64,000 nt of DNA from Carpediemonas membranifera (taxonomy: Eukaryota > Fornicata), in contig JAHDYR010000025.1 in assembly GCA_019828565.1 (NCBI GenBank), positions 806,001 through 870,000 of the forward strand, in the 5' to 3' direction. How positions within the stretch are numbered: position 1 is the first letter of the stretch; the number at the start of each line of letters is the position of its first letter. Of this stretch, positions 22,601-30,874 are shown in pieces. The notes under the pieces were generated by a model, which saw only the letters and a program-made list of their open reading frames with translations, did not search any database and was not told the DNA's origin. The translations under genes were made by a program, and so were the position numbers.

Positions 22601-25600
22601 GCTCCAGTTTGGCCAGCTCCCGACGTTGGTCAGGGAGCTCTGCGCCCTCGCGTCTCCCGAGTCACCCACCGTCTCCGAGATCAGGGCCAGAAGACGGGCT
22701 TACACATGGCTAATCAAGCCAGTAGTACGCATCCGGCTGTGCGAGTTCGTGCCGGGCTTTTCCATTGGCTCCAAGCTTCGTGCGATGGCCCCTGACACCC
22801 TCGACGCCGCCCTACACCTGGCGAACTCCCACCTGTGTCAGATGCCGCCCCTGACCTCTGTGATCTTCACCCATCAGGTTCCCGAGGCGGCCTTGACTCT
22901 TCTTGGAGTCGACCCGCTGGTTGACCCAACCCCAGAGACGATGCTCGCCGCCCTCACAGCAGGTCACCCGCTAGTGGCTGTATACTCGCCAGGCACCTGC
23001 CCCAGTGATGTGATGTGCCACGCCTACCACGCTATGGAAGTCCCGCGGGCTATAGACCACACAACCGAGTCAACCCTCGAGGCGGCCTCCTCGACAAGGG
23101 CTATAGCCTTGCCCACGGTGCTGCTGCCGGACGACCGGGCCGACATGGGCGTGACGCCGTACTATACACCGGAGTCGCCTTATATTGCCCGGGCCATGAT
23201 CATTGGACCATGCACAAAACTGCACGGTTTATTACTGCAGAAGGCGACTGTACTTGACCTAACAGCGCCAGAGAGGGCCATCCAGGTGGTCTCCCGCATG
23301 TTCGGTGCCGACCAGCTGGACGAGACGTCCAAGCCTGACGCAGCCCTCGCCAAGGTCCTCGCGCACGCCGATCTCTTCCTTCTGGCGCTGAACAAGAGCC
23401 AGGAATACGTGCTGTCGATCGATGTCATACGCATGGTTGTCTACGCCACGTCCGATGTCGCAGGTGCGCTCGGTCTCGACGCCACGATTCTCATAGACCT
23501 ATGCATGGACGCCGTCAGCCAGTGCACCTCCCAGCCTGAGATGAAGGCCGTACTGGCGTATACCTTGGCGACTCTCATCAGCGGCAGGCACGCGGACGCT
23601 GTTCTCGCGATGGAGTGCATCGAGACAGCCGTTGGGGTGCAGGTTCCGGACTATGCCGCGGCTACTGCGGAGGTTGTGGAGGGCGCTAAGACCCCTGGAG
23701 GCGGTGTGATTCATCCAGCAGTCGTGGAAATTATGCGGAAGGCGGCCGCGGATAACGCAGCGGACGCCACGCTCAGGCAATGGTTGCTCGTCGCGTGCAA
23801 GGCAAAGCAAGTGACTCTGGTAGCCTCAAGAGACGCCACAAGTTGCATCCAGAAGCACCTGGACGCAATAGGCATCACCAAGACTCCCGTGGCCGTTGGA
23901 ATGAACTCACCAGCACCCCCAGACGCTGCCGTCGTCATCCGTATCGCTGCGGTCATACCCAAGCTGCCCCCCGCCTTCCCCGGCTGCATCCTCTCTGACT
24001 CTGCTCCCGACTCTGCCACACTTCCTCTCGACTCGGCACATCCCGCGGCCAGACACGCCAAGGGCGTCGAGCTCGCCATCAGCCGGTCTATGGACGCCAA
24101 GGCTGCGGCCAACTGCCTGCTCCACTGGGCTACGGCTCACGGTATGGTTACACCGGCGGATCTCACAGCATTTATTACCACACATGATCTCGAGGTCGGC
24201 CTCAGTGCGGCAGGGGCCCCGTTCCTCCCGATACACGCTGACCCCACCCTGCAGAGGGCGCCCTTCATGCTCGGGGCCGCAGACGTTGACGAGGTCGGTC
24301 TTGTGCCCGTTACTAAACCCGTCCTGGGAATGCCCCCGCCGATCGTGCCCGCCCTCGCCGTGCCCGTGCTGCGGGCACTCCACGCATACCTGCTCGAGGG
24401 CAGGGACGACGTCTCACTTCTAGTCGCGGACGGGGTCTCTCCAGCATTCATCCGACTCGTACTGAGTCTCACTGGAGTCATATCTGACTCTGGAACCGCA
24501 GTTTATGCTGCTAATACTGTCAGCAGGATCAAGATTGTGACTTGTGACTCGACTGACTCCGTTGAACGGATCAAAATGGCCCTTGAGTCCGTGCCTTCCA
24601 ATGAAGGTCCAGAGGCGCCTCATCTTTTTGTCGTGATATTCATGGGATCTGATTCGAATCTCGCGCAGACATGTCACGATCTTTCCGTATCTCTAGATTC
24701 AGTCAAGTATGGCCGCCGTGACCGTCTTCTTGTCATCTCCTCAGTCACGCAGGGTTCCAGGTTCGTCCCCTTCACCCTCCCCGGCGATGTCGAGGACGGG
24801 GCCCCCTACACCGTCGATGGCCGCCTCGAGCGGACGACCCCCACCGTGGCCCTCTTCGCCGCTATGGTTGCCACCCGCCCCGACTTCGAGAAGGTGTTGG
24901 CCCAAGCCCAGCCCGTTGCTCACGGCAAGCACGCCCCACCCCCGCCGACTGAGTTCTCATATGAGGACGCGCTTTTGTTCTCAGGCAGTCTGTTTGACAA
25001 GATTACCGGCAATTCGACCCTGCCCGCAGTCAGCCAGCTATCGCCCAGAGCACCGGCCCGCATGCGGCGGGATGAGTCAGATAAGCTGCTGGCTCGGACA
25101 CAGAGTCAAGTCTCGGTCGATGCCCAGCTCCGGCACTTTGTCACGTACGCATACACCTTTGGTCTGGCTGAACCCGACACACCATACCCAGTGATATGCG
25201 CCAACGCAGCCGCGGCGACCGTGCCCTCTTCGCAGCTGGACCACATTCTCGCTGTCTTGGACGCCGACCCCGTCCCCGTCACCCCACGCGGCGGCAACCT
25301 TTGGCCGTCAATCTCATTCGACCGGCTCATGTCCAAGATGCGCGCCCGCATTGCCCTCTGGGAGCCATTTACAGTCACCGGACCACCCCGCTCGGGTCGA
25401 CACACGCTGCTCAGTCAGGTAGCTGTGGAATTCGACCTCGACATCGTCGCCCCCACTTCCATTGGCCACTTTGCCGAAACGGTGAGGGAAGCCGTCCTAT
25501 CTGACACCCGAGTCCTCGTCGTGGTCGATACCCCCAGCCCCAACCCCACCCTCCTCACAGGCTTTGGACTATGCGGTATTCTCTCGGCTAACGACTTCGC

Positions 25601-28600
25601 CCTCGTGTCGGAGCACGTCAGCGCCCAAACCACCCATGATGTGGAGGCCGCCCTGCTCAGAGCGGCTCTGGTTGTTACTGTGGGCGTGGCGCCGGGTCTC
25701 GAGTCCAGAACCCTTGCCGTACGGCCGCCCACTACCGAGGAGTTCATCGCTGGTGCCGTCCTCAAGCACAGAATTGACTCCACCGACTCCAGAACCCTGG
25801 TGAGGGTGGCTGATCGCGTGCTCTATCTGAATAAGACCCCGCTCGACGCGGAGATTGTATCAGATCTATGTCATACGTTCCTCAGGCTCCAGGGCGAGCT
25901 GGAGGCCATCGACTTGCACAACAGGGCCGTGGCTGAGCAGACCCTTGCCTCGTTCCAAGCTGCCGAGCTCGCCGCTGAGGGCAAGCTCGACGAGCTCAAC
26001 ACTGCTCGTATACGGACCGACCGGCTTGTCGCGGACCTCCATGCGACTATCGAGCGACTGACGGTGGCCTCTGCAAACGTCGAGGAGCTGAAGGTCTCTC
26101 TCGCAGAAGCCCGGCTGACCGCCCAGCGGCAGGAGACTACACTGCTGATTGCCCAGACGGCGCTGAAGGACCGCTTGGACGCGAGGGCAGGCCCCATGCT
26201 CGCGGCCCGGGAAGCGATCAACTCACTTGACCCAGACGCCCTCGTCGCCATCCGCGGCATGAGGAATCCGCCCAGTCTTGTCAGGAGGGTGGTTGACTGT
26301 CTCATGATACTACTCAGACGGCCACTGAAGCCCGTTGGCACGGTCGACGTCACACTCCGGTGTATCGAAGACGGTATCGACTTTGGTCGCCGAGTTCGCG
26401 AAGGCGACGTTGTAACCGTGATCGAGTCTGCCACCGACGTCTCGCAGCTGACCGATGCCGACTTCGTCCACAGCTTAACCCGCATCAACCCGGACGAGAT
26501 GACGGACGAGGACCACGAGCTGCTCCAACCGTACCTAGAGGCCCGGGACTTCACCTGGACCCATGCCTCACGTTCCTTCCTCTCTCTCGCGTCCGTAGTC
26601 GAGTTCCTGCACGCAATGGCCAAGTATCACGCTGAGACAGTGGAGGCAGCACCTCTGACTGCGGAGTTGGCCCAGTTGACGCGGGAGCACGATGCCGCAG
26701 AGGCTGAGCTCAGTGGGTGTGAGGCTAAGCTTTCTGAGGCCGAGTCCCAGGCAACGGCGCTCCGTGGAGAGCTCAGCAGAGTCGCGGCCGAGAAGGTGGC
26801 CTCGGAAGAAGAGCGAGCCCGACTGACCAAGCTCACCACCTCCGCGGGCCGACTGACCACAGACCTGGCCTCGATCCGTGCCTCATGGGAGCAGACGCTC
26901 AAGGCTGTCCGCGCCACGAGTGACATCAGAGGCACCAGGACGGCTCTTGCTGCTGTCACTGTCAACCTGCCGTCCCAGCTCGTCGCAGTCACGGCGGGCG
27001 AGATCGGGCTGATCCTCGAGGGTCTCTGCGTTCCTCACACAGCCCCGCCATACGCGACAGATGCGGTCAAGGGCAGTTTCGTCGCTAAGTCCGTGCGGGA
27101 ACAACTTGGTCCGTTCTCTGCATTCATCGAGCCTCTGCTCTCGATGCGTCTGCCAATCGCTGACCTCGAGGGGACGAACGGCAGAGACGTAGCCCACTTG
27201 ACCCTCATGAAGCTCGACACGCTGGGAATACCGCCCACAGCCGACGCCCTCATCCCAGCGATGGCCGTGCTTCATGGTACGAAGACCCCCCTGTTGGTTG
27301 ACCCCTGCGCCACTGTCGCCGGGCCGATGATGGGGCTGTTCGGAGCAACCCTGGTGGACGAGGCCGCCTTCCTCGCTGGAGCCGTGCCTGATGGTCCAGT
27401 CGTCGTCCAGATCACAGACGCGGTTCCCGAGGTGGCGTTGGAGGATAGGCAGGTCATTTACCTCGCGGCTGAAGACCCTGTGCCTGTCAACCACGTCCAG
27501 ACCATCCAAGTCGACTACTTCAGGAGCTCACTGCCCACAATTATCACGGATCGGATGCTGTATATCAAATCTCCGGAGATTCATCGTAGATGTCATAAGA
27601 TTCGATGCGATCTCCTTGCTGAACACGCGGCGTCCTCCAGGCTCGACGTTGAGACAATCAAGGTGGTCTGCGAGAACACCAACGGAGCCTTCTCCACCTC
27701 CCAGGCCGCGGTTGACAGTCTCGCCCAGCTCCGCCAGGCCACCTTTGATGTCGAGGGCCGCCTGACCGAACTCAACGCCCAGCTCGCCACGGCGAGCCGC
27801 GAGTCAGCGCATATCGCGTCCATCTCTGCAATGTGCGCGTCGCTAGTCAGCGCCTCGCACGACATAGGCGCGACAGTCTCCCTCGACGACCTCGTTCTTA
27901 TCATGCGTGCGGCCGGATCACCCGTGGTGAATCTGATCCACCTCGTATTCTACCAGCTGGCCCCTGAAGAGCGCTTCGTGTGGTGCGTCATGGCCGGCCT
28001 GTCCCACGCCAAGACGACAGGCGGGATCGGTGAAGACGAGGCCGTCGTCATCGTCGAGGCCATAAGAATCCTTCGCGCCGCTGAGCCGACCAAGCCCTCC
28101 GGCCTCAGCTCCCCACCCTTCCTCTCAGAGCCCGTGCTTCATATTCTCAAGCAGCTCCGCCCCTTCGCCGAGCTCGTTGCCGCAAGCACCGACCAGACCC
28201 TCGGCAAGCTGTGGACGACCTGGTTGTCGAGCCCCACGCCCGAGACGACGCCAATTCCTCCCCCGGGCACCGCCCTGTCGCCCTGGATGCGGATGCTCCT
28301 GATCATCCTCACCCGGCCCGACCGGGCACTACACGCGACACTGGCCATCATCGCGAACCACGGCCCATGCCCGGTCGACCCGATGCTTCTGATGGCAAGC
28401 GGCCAGCCGACCAGCACTGAGAGGATCCCCAACTGCACGGGCTTCGGCAACTGCCTGCAAATCCTCGACCCGCGCTACTCTGCTCTGTTCGTGGTCCCTA
28501 ACGAGCCGCTCGACCCGGAACAGACGTTTGCCCACGCCATAAGCCTCCTCTCCATCTCACACACGGCCCCGCTGCTCCTGTGCCCCTCTGACGTCTACCA

Positions 28601-30311
28601 CGGCCTTCGTATCGGCGTGGACGCTGTGCTCGAGCAGGCCATGGGCGTCGGCCGGTGCATCGTGCTCATCATGACGAGTAAGTGCGTCGACCTCGCCCAG
28701 CGGGGCCTACTGCCGTGGCTGAGCGTGTTGACACCGGATTACGACACGAAGCGCGCCACCACCACGAAGCTTGCAGTCATTGCTGACGAGAGCCTCCTCG
28801 AGCCCGTCACGGCCATCATACGGCGTCGGGTCGAGGTGTATCGGGATCACTGGCCTCGCTGTCCCGCCACGGCGCTGTGCTCGGTTGCTGCAACAACCAA
28901 CCCGACCTCATTCGTGTTCGACGAGACCAACCTCTTTGTGCACGCTCTGTACACGAGAGCGCTGTTCAGCGCGGCGCTGACGCTCACAACCCGTACCTGC
29001 GCATGCTTCACAATCCCGTTCTCGCCGTCTAACCTTGCCCCGCTCGCACGCTGGATGGCGAGCTTCGTCAAGCTCGTTGACGTCCAAAAGCTCGAGGCCG
29101 ACGGCTCTGTCGAGTCTGAAACCTACCGCTACATCATCGCGGACGCCATCAACCGCCTCACCGACGCAGCGGCGTATGGGCCGGCAGTGCAGACGACGCT
29201 CATGCTCATCCTCAACGGCCTCGCCCTTCCCGAGGCGATCGGCGACTCCGTGCGGGAGACGACCATCGGAGCGATTACTCTCCCGCGGACTCTCTCCAGG
29301 TCCTCGTTCGTTTCTGCCGGGTCGAGGGTACCGGTTGACGGCGACCTTGCGTTCCCCGCTAAGCACCCCCTGAACCATGGGTCGCTGATGCTTAGACTCA
29401 CCATCGACGCCCTCGAGGCCGGCCTCGGTCGTCTGTTCGGCATGACGCTCCAGCGCCCCGCCCCTCCAGCTGTCGCCAAGCCCCCGCCCACAGACTCGTT
29501 CCGTGGTCGACTGCTCGACTCCATCAAGGTGCCAGACACTGGCGTCGTGTCTACGGTCGACCCGTTCTCTCTCCCAATGGGGATGCAGAACAGCCAGCTC
29601 GCCGCACAGGCCCAACTCATGCAGCTCCCAGACCCCCATTGGGATGCGGTGTGCGCGCGCCCGATAGCTGGTGTTGAGTTCGTCGCGCAGGCACACGCGA
29701 GGTACGTCCGCGATCTCTTTGCACACGCTGAATCTGACGCAATCCCGCTCGCCCTGCTTGCTGCTGTTCCCAACGGCATGTCCGTCGCACGACTCCTCGC
29801 CGCGCACAGCATTGGCATGCCGTCCCACCGCATAGCAAACGTGCTGGGCATGCCGCAAGCAACGCCGCTCCGGTCTTCCACACCCGTCGCCCTCGTGCCC
29901 ACAGTCGCGTGGGACGTGTTCGGTGCCCCTGCCTCGAGCACCGATGTCGCCCGCGCCTATCTGCTGTGGGGTGGGTCCGAGGCGTCTCCGGCTTCTCTGA
30001 GCGATGCCGAGTGGCACGCGCTCGACGAGAAGATGGGTGGAAGTGCTGCTGACCAGGCGCCCACTGACAAGGCTCGCCGCAGCCGTGTCGAGCGGCTTGC
30101 ATGGCGTGTTGTCCAGCTTGGCCCGACCTACACCGTCCAGCTCGTCGACGAGTCGAGCCTGCACCGTGGCGTCGGCCTGGGCGATTTCCCGGACACGGTG
30201 CCCTCGTCGCGGGTCATTGCATACAATGCTGCCAAGGCTGTCCCGCTGGCCTCCGAGTCCACTCTCGGGATCGTCGATGACGAGGACTCTGCCAGTTTGA
30301 CGGCCTTTTAA
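16674..30311 (+). CDS. Dynein heavy-chain-like protein with eroded P-loops
   Basis: A single 4545-residue frame with the full dynein order. The tail occupies about 1-1600. The linker is seen at about 1655-1780 (FAVPQLAGLSYDAVVELL). Divergent AAA1-AAA3 follow at about 2000-2850. The AAA4 loop GPPRSGRHTLLSQ near 2902 corresponds to the usual GxGGSGRQSL. Stalk helices lie at about 3077-3180 and 3320-3412, with the conserved ALVAIRGMRNPPSLVRRVV between them. AAA5 has LLVDPCATVAGPMM near 3540, and AAA6 has the RPDR signature (LLIILTRPDRALHA) near 3870. The expected GPAGTGKT of AAA1 and the AAA2/AAA3 loops are absent; by eye no GxxxxGK[ST] exists anywhere. Dyneins power flagellar beating or minus-end transport. 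This one looks like a non-hydrolysing structural or regulatory heavy chain, or an extremely divergent motor. No introns are needed. Confidence 0.8.
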   Translation: MPPLATTLPVVVEWLLSNSLNIIHSGDVRQSIRSLFLKDEVSKQIQGFAKSTEPSHVIICFRPSKEHGGDRASCPRPGLIDVYSSSLKTTKAIFFIKRAPQQYLDEEENIQREELFSLDLFSFGEIHGSVLDAYETVLRDVFLPLLTARATEEWGSTRISQRKDFLKLLSTFSDFLVDLRQSTAHGAVLSAPDTVVHMLEDAQRTQQSISDAEVMRHTENLCRRWCDEVEAVLRAQSPSDYGCANTSSPHAELTYWRVRVAHLTALAQQLRKREYRVAGNLIARVKPRSAKRWKNLENNIPSALVAAKENCKSVTSLEHHLLRLSDADMSLEELQAKFSPFFNSLRTLITTTRLLPVARIAALVVTVAEHISNRAVGFIEETLRASDEERVTLAILAKVRPTAEYNLILDDLSRASSTLEMFTRQYRLMQDQLVAHKSRSSMELNNIDAVIQLSRRLEAIVDVILTVRQYVELAPTGKWQLQLAVETVGMSDELLACHMSKFDMVIESFKDSLDDLRSSLVDDLDRRFRALVSTDSLSTDYMASLRLLTELDRTVHTEEIVKDVHGKLVSLATKFGTVIEFTLQCFEQDKRNPPVVTDAPPLAGRVVWVRKLIDRIESLMTIFGRNETLVASPECRRIITRYNVAMRSLTEYETILHQAWFDAASKITRDALETPLLTISEPEDADDASTLRRPRVSVLSVAVPISVMVQIAESNTMKRLGLEVPPTLDSIAQCETRLLILRQTMDETVRAYEESMQGVTPVLFPFVEAVMRPVVDALMPGVTGLVRWASSNTDAFFTRVDAKLEAAAHSIAVVRDIIAEEVRPVLLEAGSTPLDLSVSQDVSKAKIRLDQILDKLETTLMAADADPDTIADLVEVIEYKFASQIRDAMLAAVESFTRSLRSVNVPEPPVADEDAVETDATFHKHTTAISGFTAALTKFKPAGPVACNVGVMLSLDSVHQRPTLEDAASVFVSRLVSRIVELCPHLSMPMVDLLAEEEKPETSWTTMPRETDENSDTASSIYFSDELEDTPPVILRDPELYDALARLWSGLVDYSPDVCRVIDGTRMFNVLKLPPTSEIENVAFVERKISQIVALDTLASEVPVIVQIGPVAVDLGPVMSAFKAERKTMLDILSRQTRDSLLGQLSDLNMQAAHTLDALAVEPDNLETLQTVTTVVNQAMGLATDFKAFSEVASSTLSFLQAVGVPLSPTELGLEQTCADMSSKIAVAYEQCRTSIAKSRTAFQLQLGERVRSTVVDWIQLKNDIDSTGPGPTFARELTKAAGQGGEGLFAEAHPETWAALCAADARCCSFIVGLEARLPIAETLNSSEDGFGLAVTDFTDMDEVLAELKAAKACIDLFFETFKTLNAIYKKPWNTADMSPCSTLKAKAAKLPVRLLRASPIFQSLHAILTRHTDVIAPHIAMMVDAGVTGTHWIALGNTIGVLLPTVDTTTVADVCRIEALPGAEEAILATVQAAETEMTLRTGVRSVAERWDAETLTVSQRDVGGRALLAVDDESLARMLAMMATDITDLANIAVSDSSVLDRALVTDLTHAHTLLSMIQSPHSRFIQQISLYHRISNDLEYLRPISKIDSEILEHPALPWSAFPSTAAKDVLAAYGSIVDLIVSISQLHHRSAPTGLLFALTERWQQLSAQFAEENLAHFISRATFAVPQLAGLSYDAVVELLIQPCTLWPASTVARIIPHATGLTVRDGAIVAVQTDTIPLPLPSPIVVPDNTTAMVWLPLLFDGVRSALQIHRVCAVAAFSQLSVPAEALRYCLSLKLAPAAVLLGLLTVYDNAIPKLVQERADRPLPTPTAIAQSSAVGSPRSSASTLGLGLASMQKKSRRPSVAGERASTRGSVRGSIVAPPPVFEKSPAFAQLLTVAEDCLPYRQLVGIIRSNNREVDRVMFSLINGKLTEQEAIALGAQCIISASAEVLVNGESFTTVGGVQEDIIESVESAVDAIKAKPVPLRSEALQFGQLPTLVRELCALASPESPTVSEIRARRRAYTWLIKPVVRIRLCEFVPGFSIGSKLRAMAPDTLDAALHLANSHLCQMPPLTSVIFTHQVPEAALTLLGVDPLVDPTPETMLAALTAGHPLVAVYSPGTCPSDVMCHAYHAMEVPRAIDHTTESTLEAASSTRAIALPTVLLPDDRADMGVTPYYTPESPYIARAMIIGPCTKLHGLLLQKATVLDLTAPERAIQVVSRMFGADQLDETSKPDAALAKVLAHADLFLLALNKSQEYVLSIDVIRMVVYATSDVAGALGLDATILIDLCMDAVSQCTSQPEMKAVLAYTLATLISGRHADAVLAMECIETAVGVQVPDYAAATAEVVEGAKTPGGGVIHPAVVEIMRKAAADNAADATLRQWLLVACKAKQVTLVASRDATSCIQKHLDAIGITKTPVAVGMNSPAPPDAAVVIRIAAVIPKLPPAFPGCILSDSAPDSATLPLDSAHPAARHAKGVELAISRSMDAKAAANCLLHWATAHGMVTPADLTAFITTHDLEVGLSAAGAPFLPIHADPTLQRAPFMLGAADVDEVGLVPVTKPVLGMPPPIVPALAVPVLRALHAYLLEGRDDVSLLVADGVSPAFIRLVLSLTGVISDSGTAVYAANTVSRIKIVTCDSTDSVERIKMALESVPSNEGPEAPHLFVVIFMGSDSNLAQTCHDLSVSLDSVKYGRRDRLLVISSVTQGSRFVPFTLPGDVEDGAPYTVDGRLERTTPTVALFAAMVATRPDFEKVLAQAQPVAHGKHAPPPPTEFSYEDALLFSGSLFDKITGNSTLPAVSQLSPRAPARMRRDESDKLLARTQSQVSVDAQLRHFVTYAYTFGLAEPDTPYPVICANAAAATVPSSQLDHILAVLDADPVPVTPRGGNLWPSISFDRLMSKMRARIALWEPFTVTGPPRSGRHTLLSQVAVEFDLDIVAPTSIGHFAETVREAVLSDTRVLVVVDTPSPNPTLLTGFGLCGILSANDFALVSEHVSAQTTHDVEAALLRAALVVTVGVAPGLESRTLAVRPPTTEEFIAGAVLKHRIDSTDSRTLVRVADRVLYLNKTPLDAEIVSDLCHTFLRLQGELEAIDLHNRAVAEQTLASFQAAELAAEGKLDELNTARIRTDRLVADLHATIERLTVASANVEELKVSLAEARLTAQRQETTLLIAQTALKDRLDARAGPMLAAREAINSLDPDALVAIRGMRNPPSLVRRVVDCLMILLRRPLKPVGTVDVTLRCIEDGIDFGRRVREGDVVTVIESATDVSQLTDADFVHSLTRINPDEMTDEDHELLQPYLEARDFTWTHASRSFLSLASVVEFLHAMAKYHAETVEAAPLTAELAQLTREHDAAEAELSGCEAKLSEAESQATALRGELSRVAAEKVASEEERARLTKLTTSAGRLTTDLASIRASWEQTLKAVRATSDIRGTRTALAAVTVNLPSQLVAVTAGEIGLILEGLCVPHTAPPYATDAVKGSFVAKSVREQLGPFSAFIEPLLSMRLPIADLEGTNGRDVAHLTLMKLDTLGIPPTADALIPAMAVLHGTKTPLLVDPCATVAGPMMGLFGATLVDEAAFLAGAVPDGPVVVQITDAVPEVALEDRQVIYLAAEDPVPVNHVQTIQVDYFRSSLPTIITDRMLYIKSPEIHRRCHKIRCDLLAEHAASSRLDVETIKVVCENTNGAFSTSQAAVDSLAQLRQATFDVEGRLTELNAQLATASRESAHIASISAMCASLVSASHDIGATVSLDDLVLIMRAAGSPVVNLIHLVFYQLAPEERFVWCVMAGLSHAKTTGGIGEDEAVVIVEAIRILRAAEPTKPSGLSSPPFLSEPVLHILKQLRPFAELVAASTDQTLGKLWTTWLSSPTPETTPIPPPGTALSPWMRMLLIILTRPDRALHATLAIIANHGPCPVDPMLLMASGQPTSTERIPNCTGFGNCLQILDPRYSALFVVPNEPLDPEQTFAHAISLLSISHTAPLLLCPSDVYHGLRIGVDAVLEQAMGVGRCIVLIMTSKCVDLAQRGLLPWLSVLTPDYDTKRATTTKLAVIADESLLEPVTAIIRRRVEVYRDHWPRCPATALCSVAATTNPTSFVFDETNLFVHALYTRALFSAALTLTTRTCACFTIPFSPSNLAPLARWMASFVKLVDVQKLEADGSVESETYRYIIADAINRLTDAAAYGPAVQTTLMLILNGLALPEAIGDSVRETTIGAITLPRTLSRSSFVSAGSRVPVDGDLAFPAKHPLNHGSLMLRLTIDALEAGLGRLFGMTLQRPAPPAVAKPPPTDSFRGRLLDSIKVPDTGVVSTVDPFSLPMGMQNSQLAAQAQLMQLPDPHWDAVCARPIAGVEFVAQAHARYVRDLFAHAESDAIPLALLAAVPNGMSVARLLAAHSIGMPSHRIANVLGMPQATPLRSSTPVALVPTVAWDVFGAPASSTDVARAYLLWGGSEASPASLSDAEWHALDEKMGGSAADQAPTDKARRSRVERLAWRVVQLGPTYTVQLVDESSLHRGVGLGDFPDTVPSSRVIAYNAAKAVPLASESTLGIVDDEDSASLTAF

Positions 30312-30399
30312 CTGTGAAATACTGTCATAAATACTCTTATTCCATGGGGAGTTTGTTTTTAGTGTCGGTAATTGGTGACCACGAGTACGACACGTCTGT

Positions 30400-30678
30400 C
30401 TGAAGGCTCTCATTCAGATGTGCATCTCGGCCGGCTTCCACGGGGTCACGACGGGGACGATCTCCAAGTTCGTTCTGGGCGCCATGCTTTCGACCACCAT
30501 AGGAAACCCCCGTCACCTCGAACCACTGGCCAGTGGGGTCGCGGAGTAACTCGACAATTTTGGTACCAGCTCTGTCAAATCTTATGGTAAATTCCGGCGT
30601 CTCAAACTGCACATAAAACTGATGGATATCGTATAGATGAGTGCAGCCCTCAGTGCCCCAAATAAGCTTGCTAAACAT
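30400..30678 (-). pseudogene. RCC1-like family, C-terminal relic
   Basis: The minus strand keeps only the end of a family member: SKLIWGTEGCTHLYD, then FYVQFETPEF and RDPTGQWFEVTGVSYGG. A frameshift follows, after which another frame reads MAPRTNLEIVPVVTPWKP, equivalent to the usual C-terminus before DPW. No N-terminal or propeller part remains. It lies between the end of the dynein gene and the 3' end of intact copy D, so it may be the leftover of a tandem copy. Confidence 0.65.
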
Positions 30679-30874
30679 GTTGGATCACGCCAAGTCGAGG
30701 CAGAGATTTCACGATGTGTCCTGGGCATTAAGGCAGACCGGGTGACAGCAGATGAGTCACCTCGAGTTCAAAGGGAAGCCACATTCAAAGAGACAGAGGG
30801 CCTTGAACGAAGAGGTTGACTGGGCTGACGATGCTAATTGGTCGGTCGACTTTAGTTAGCACAAGATTTAGTTG

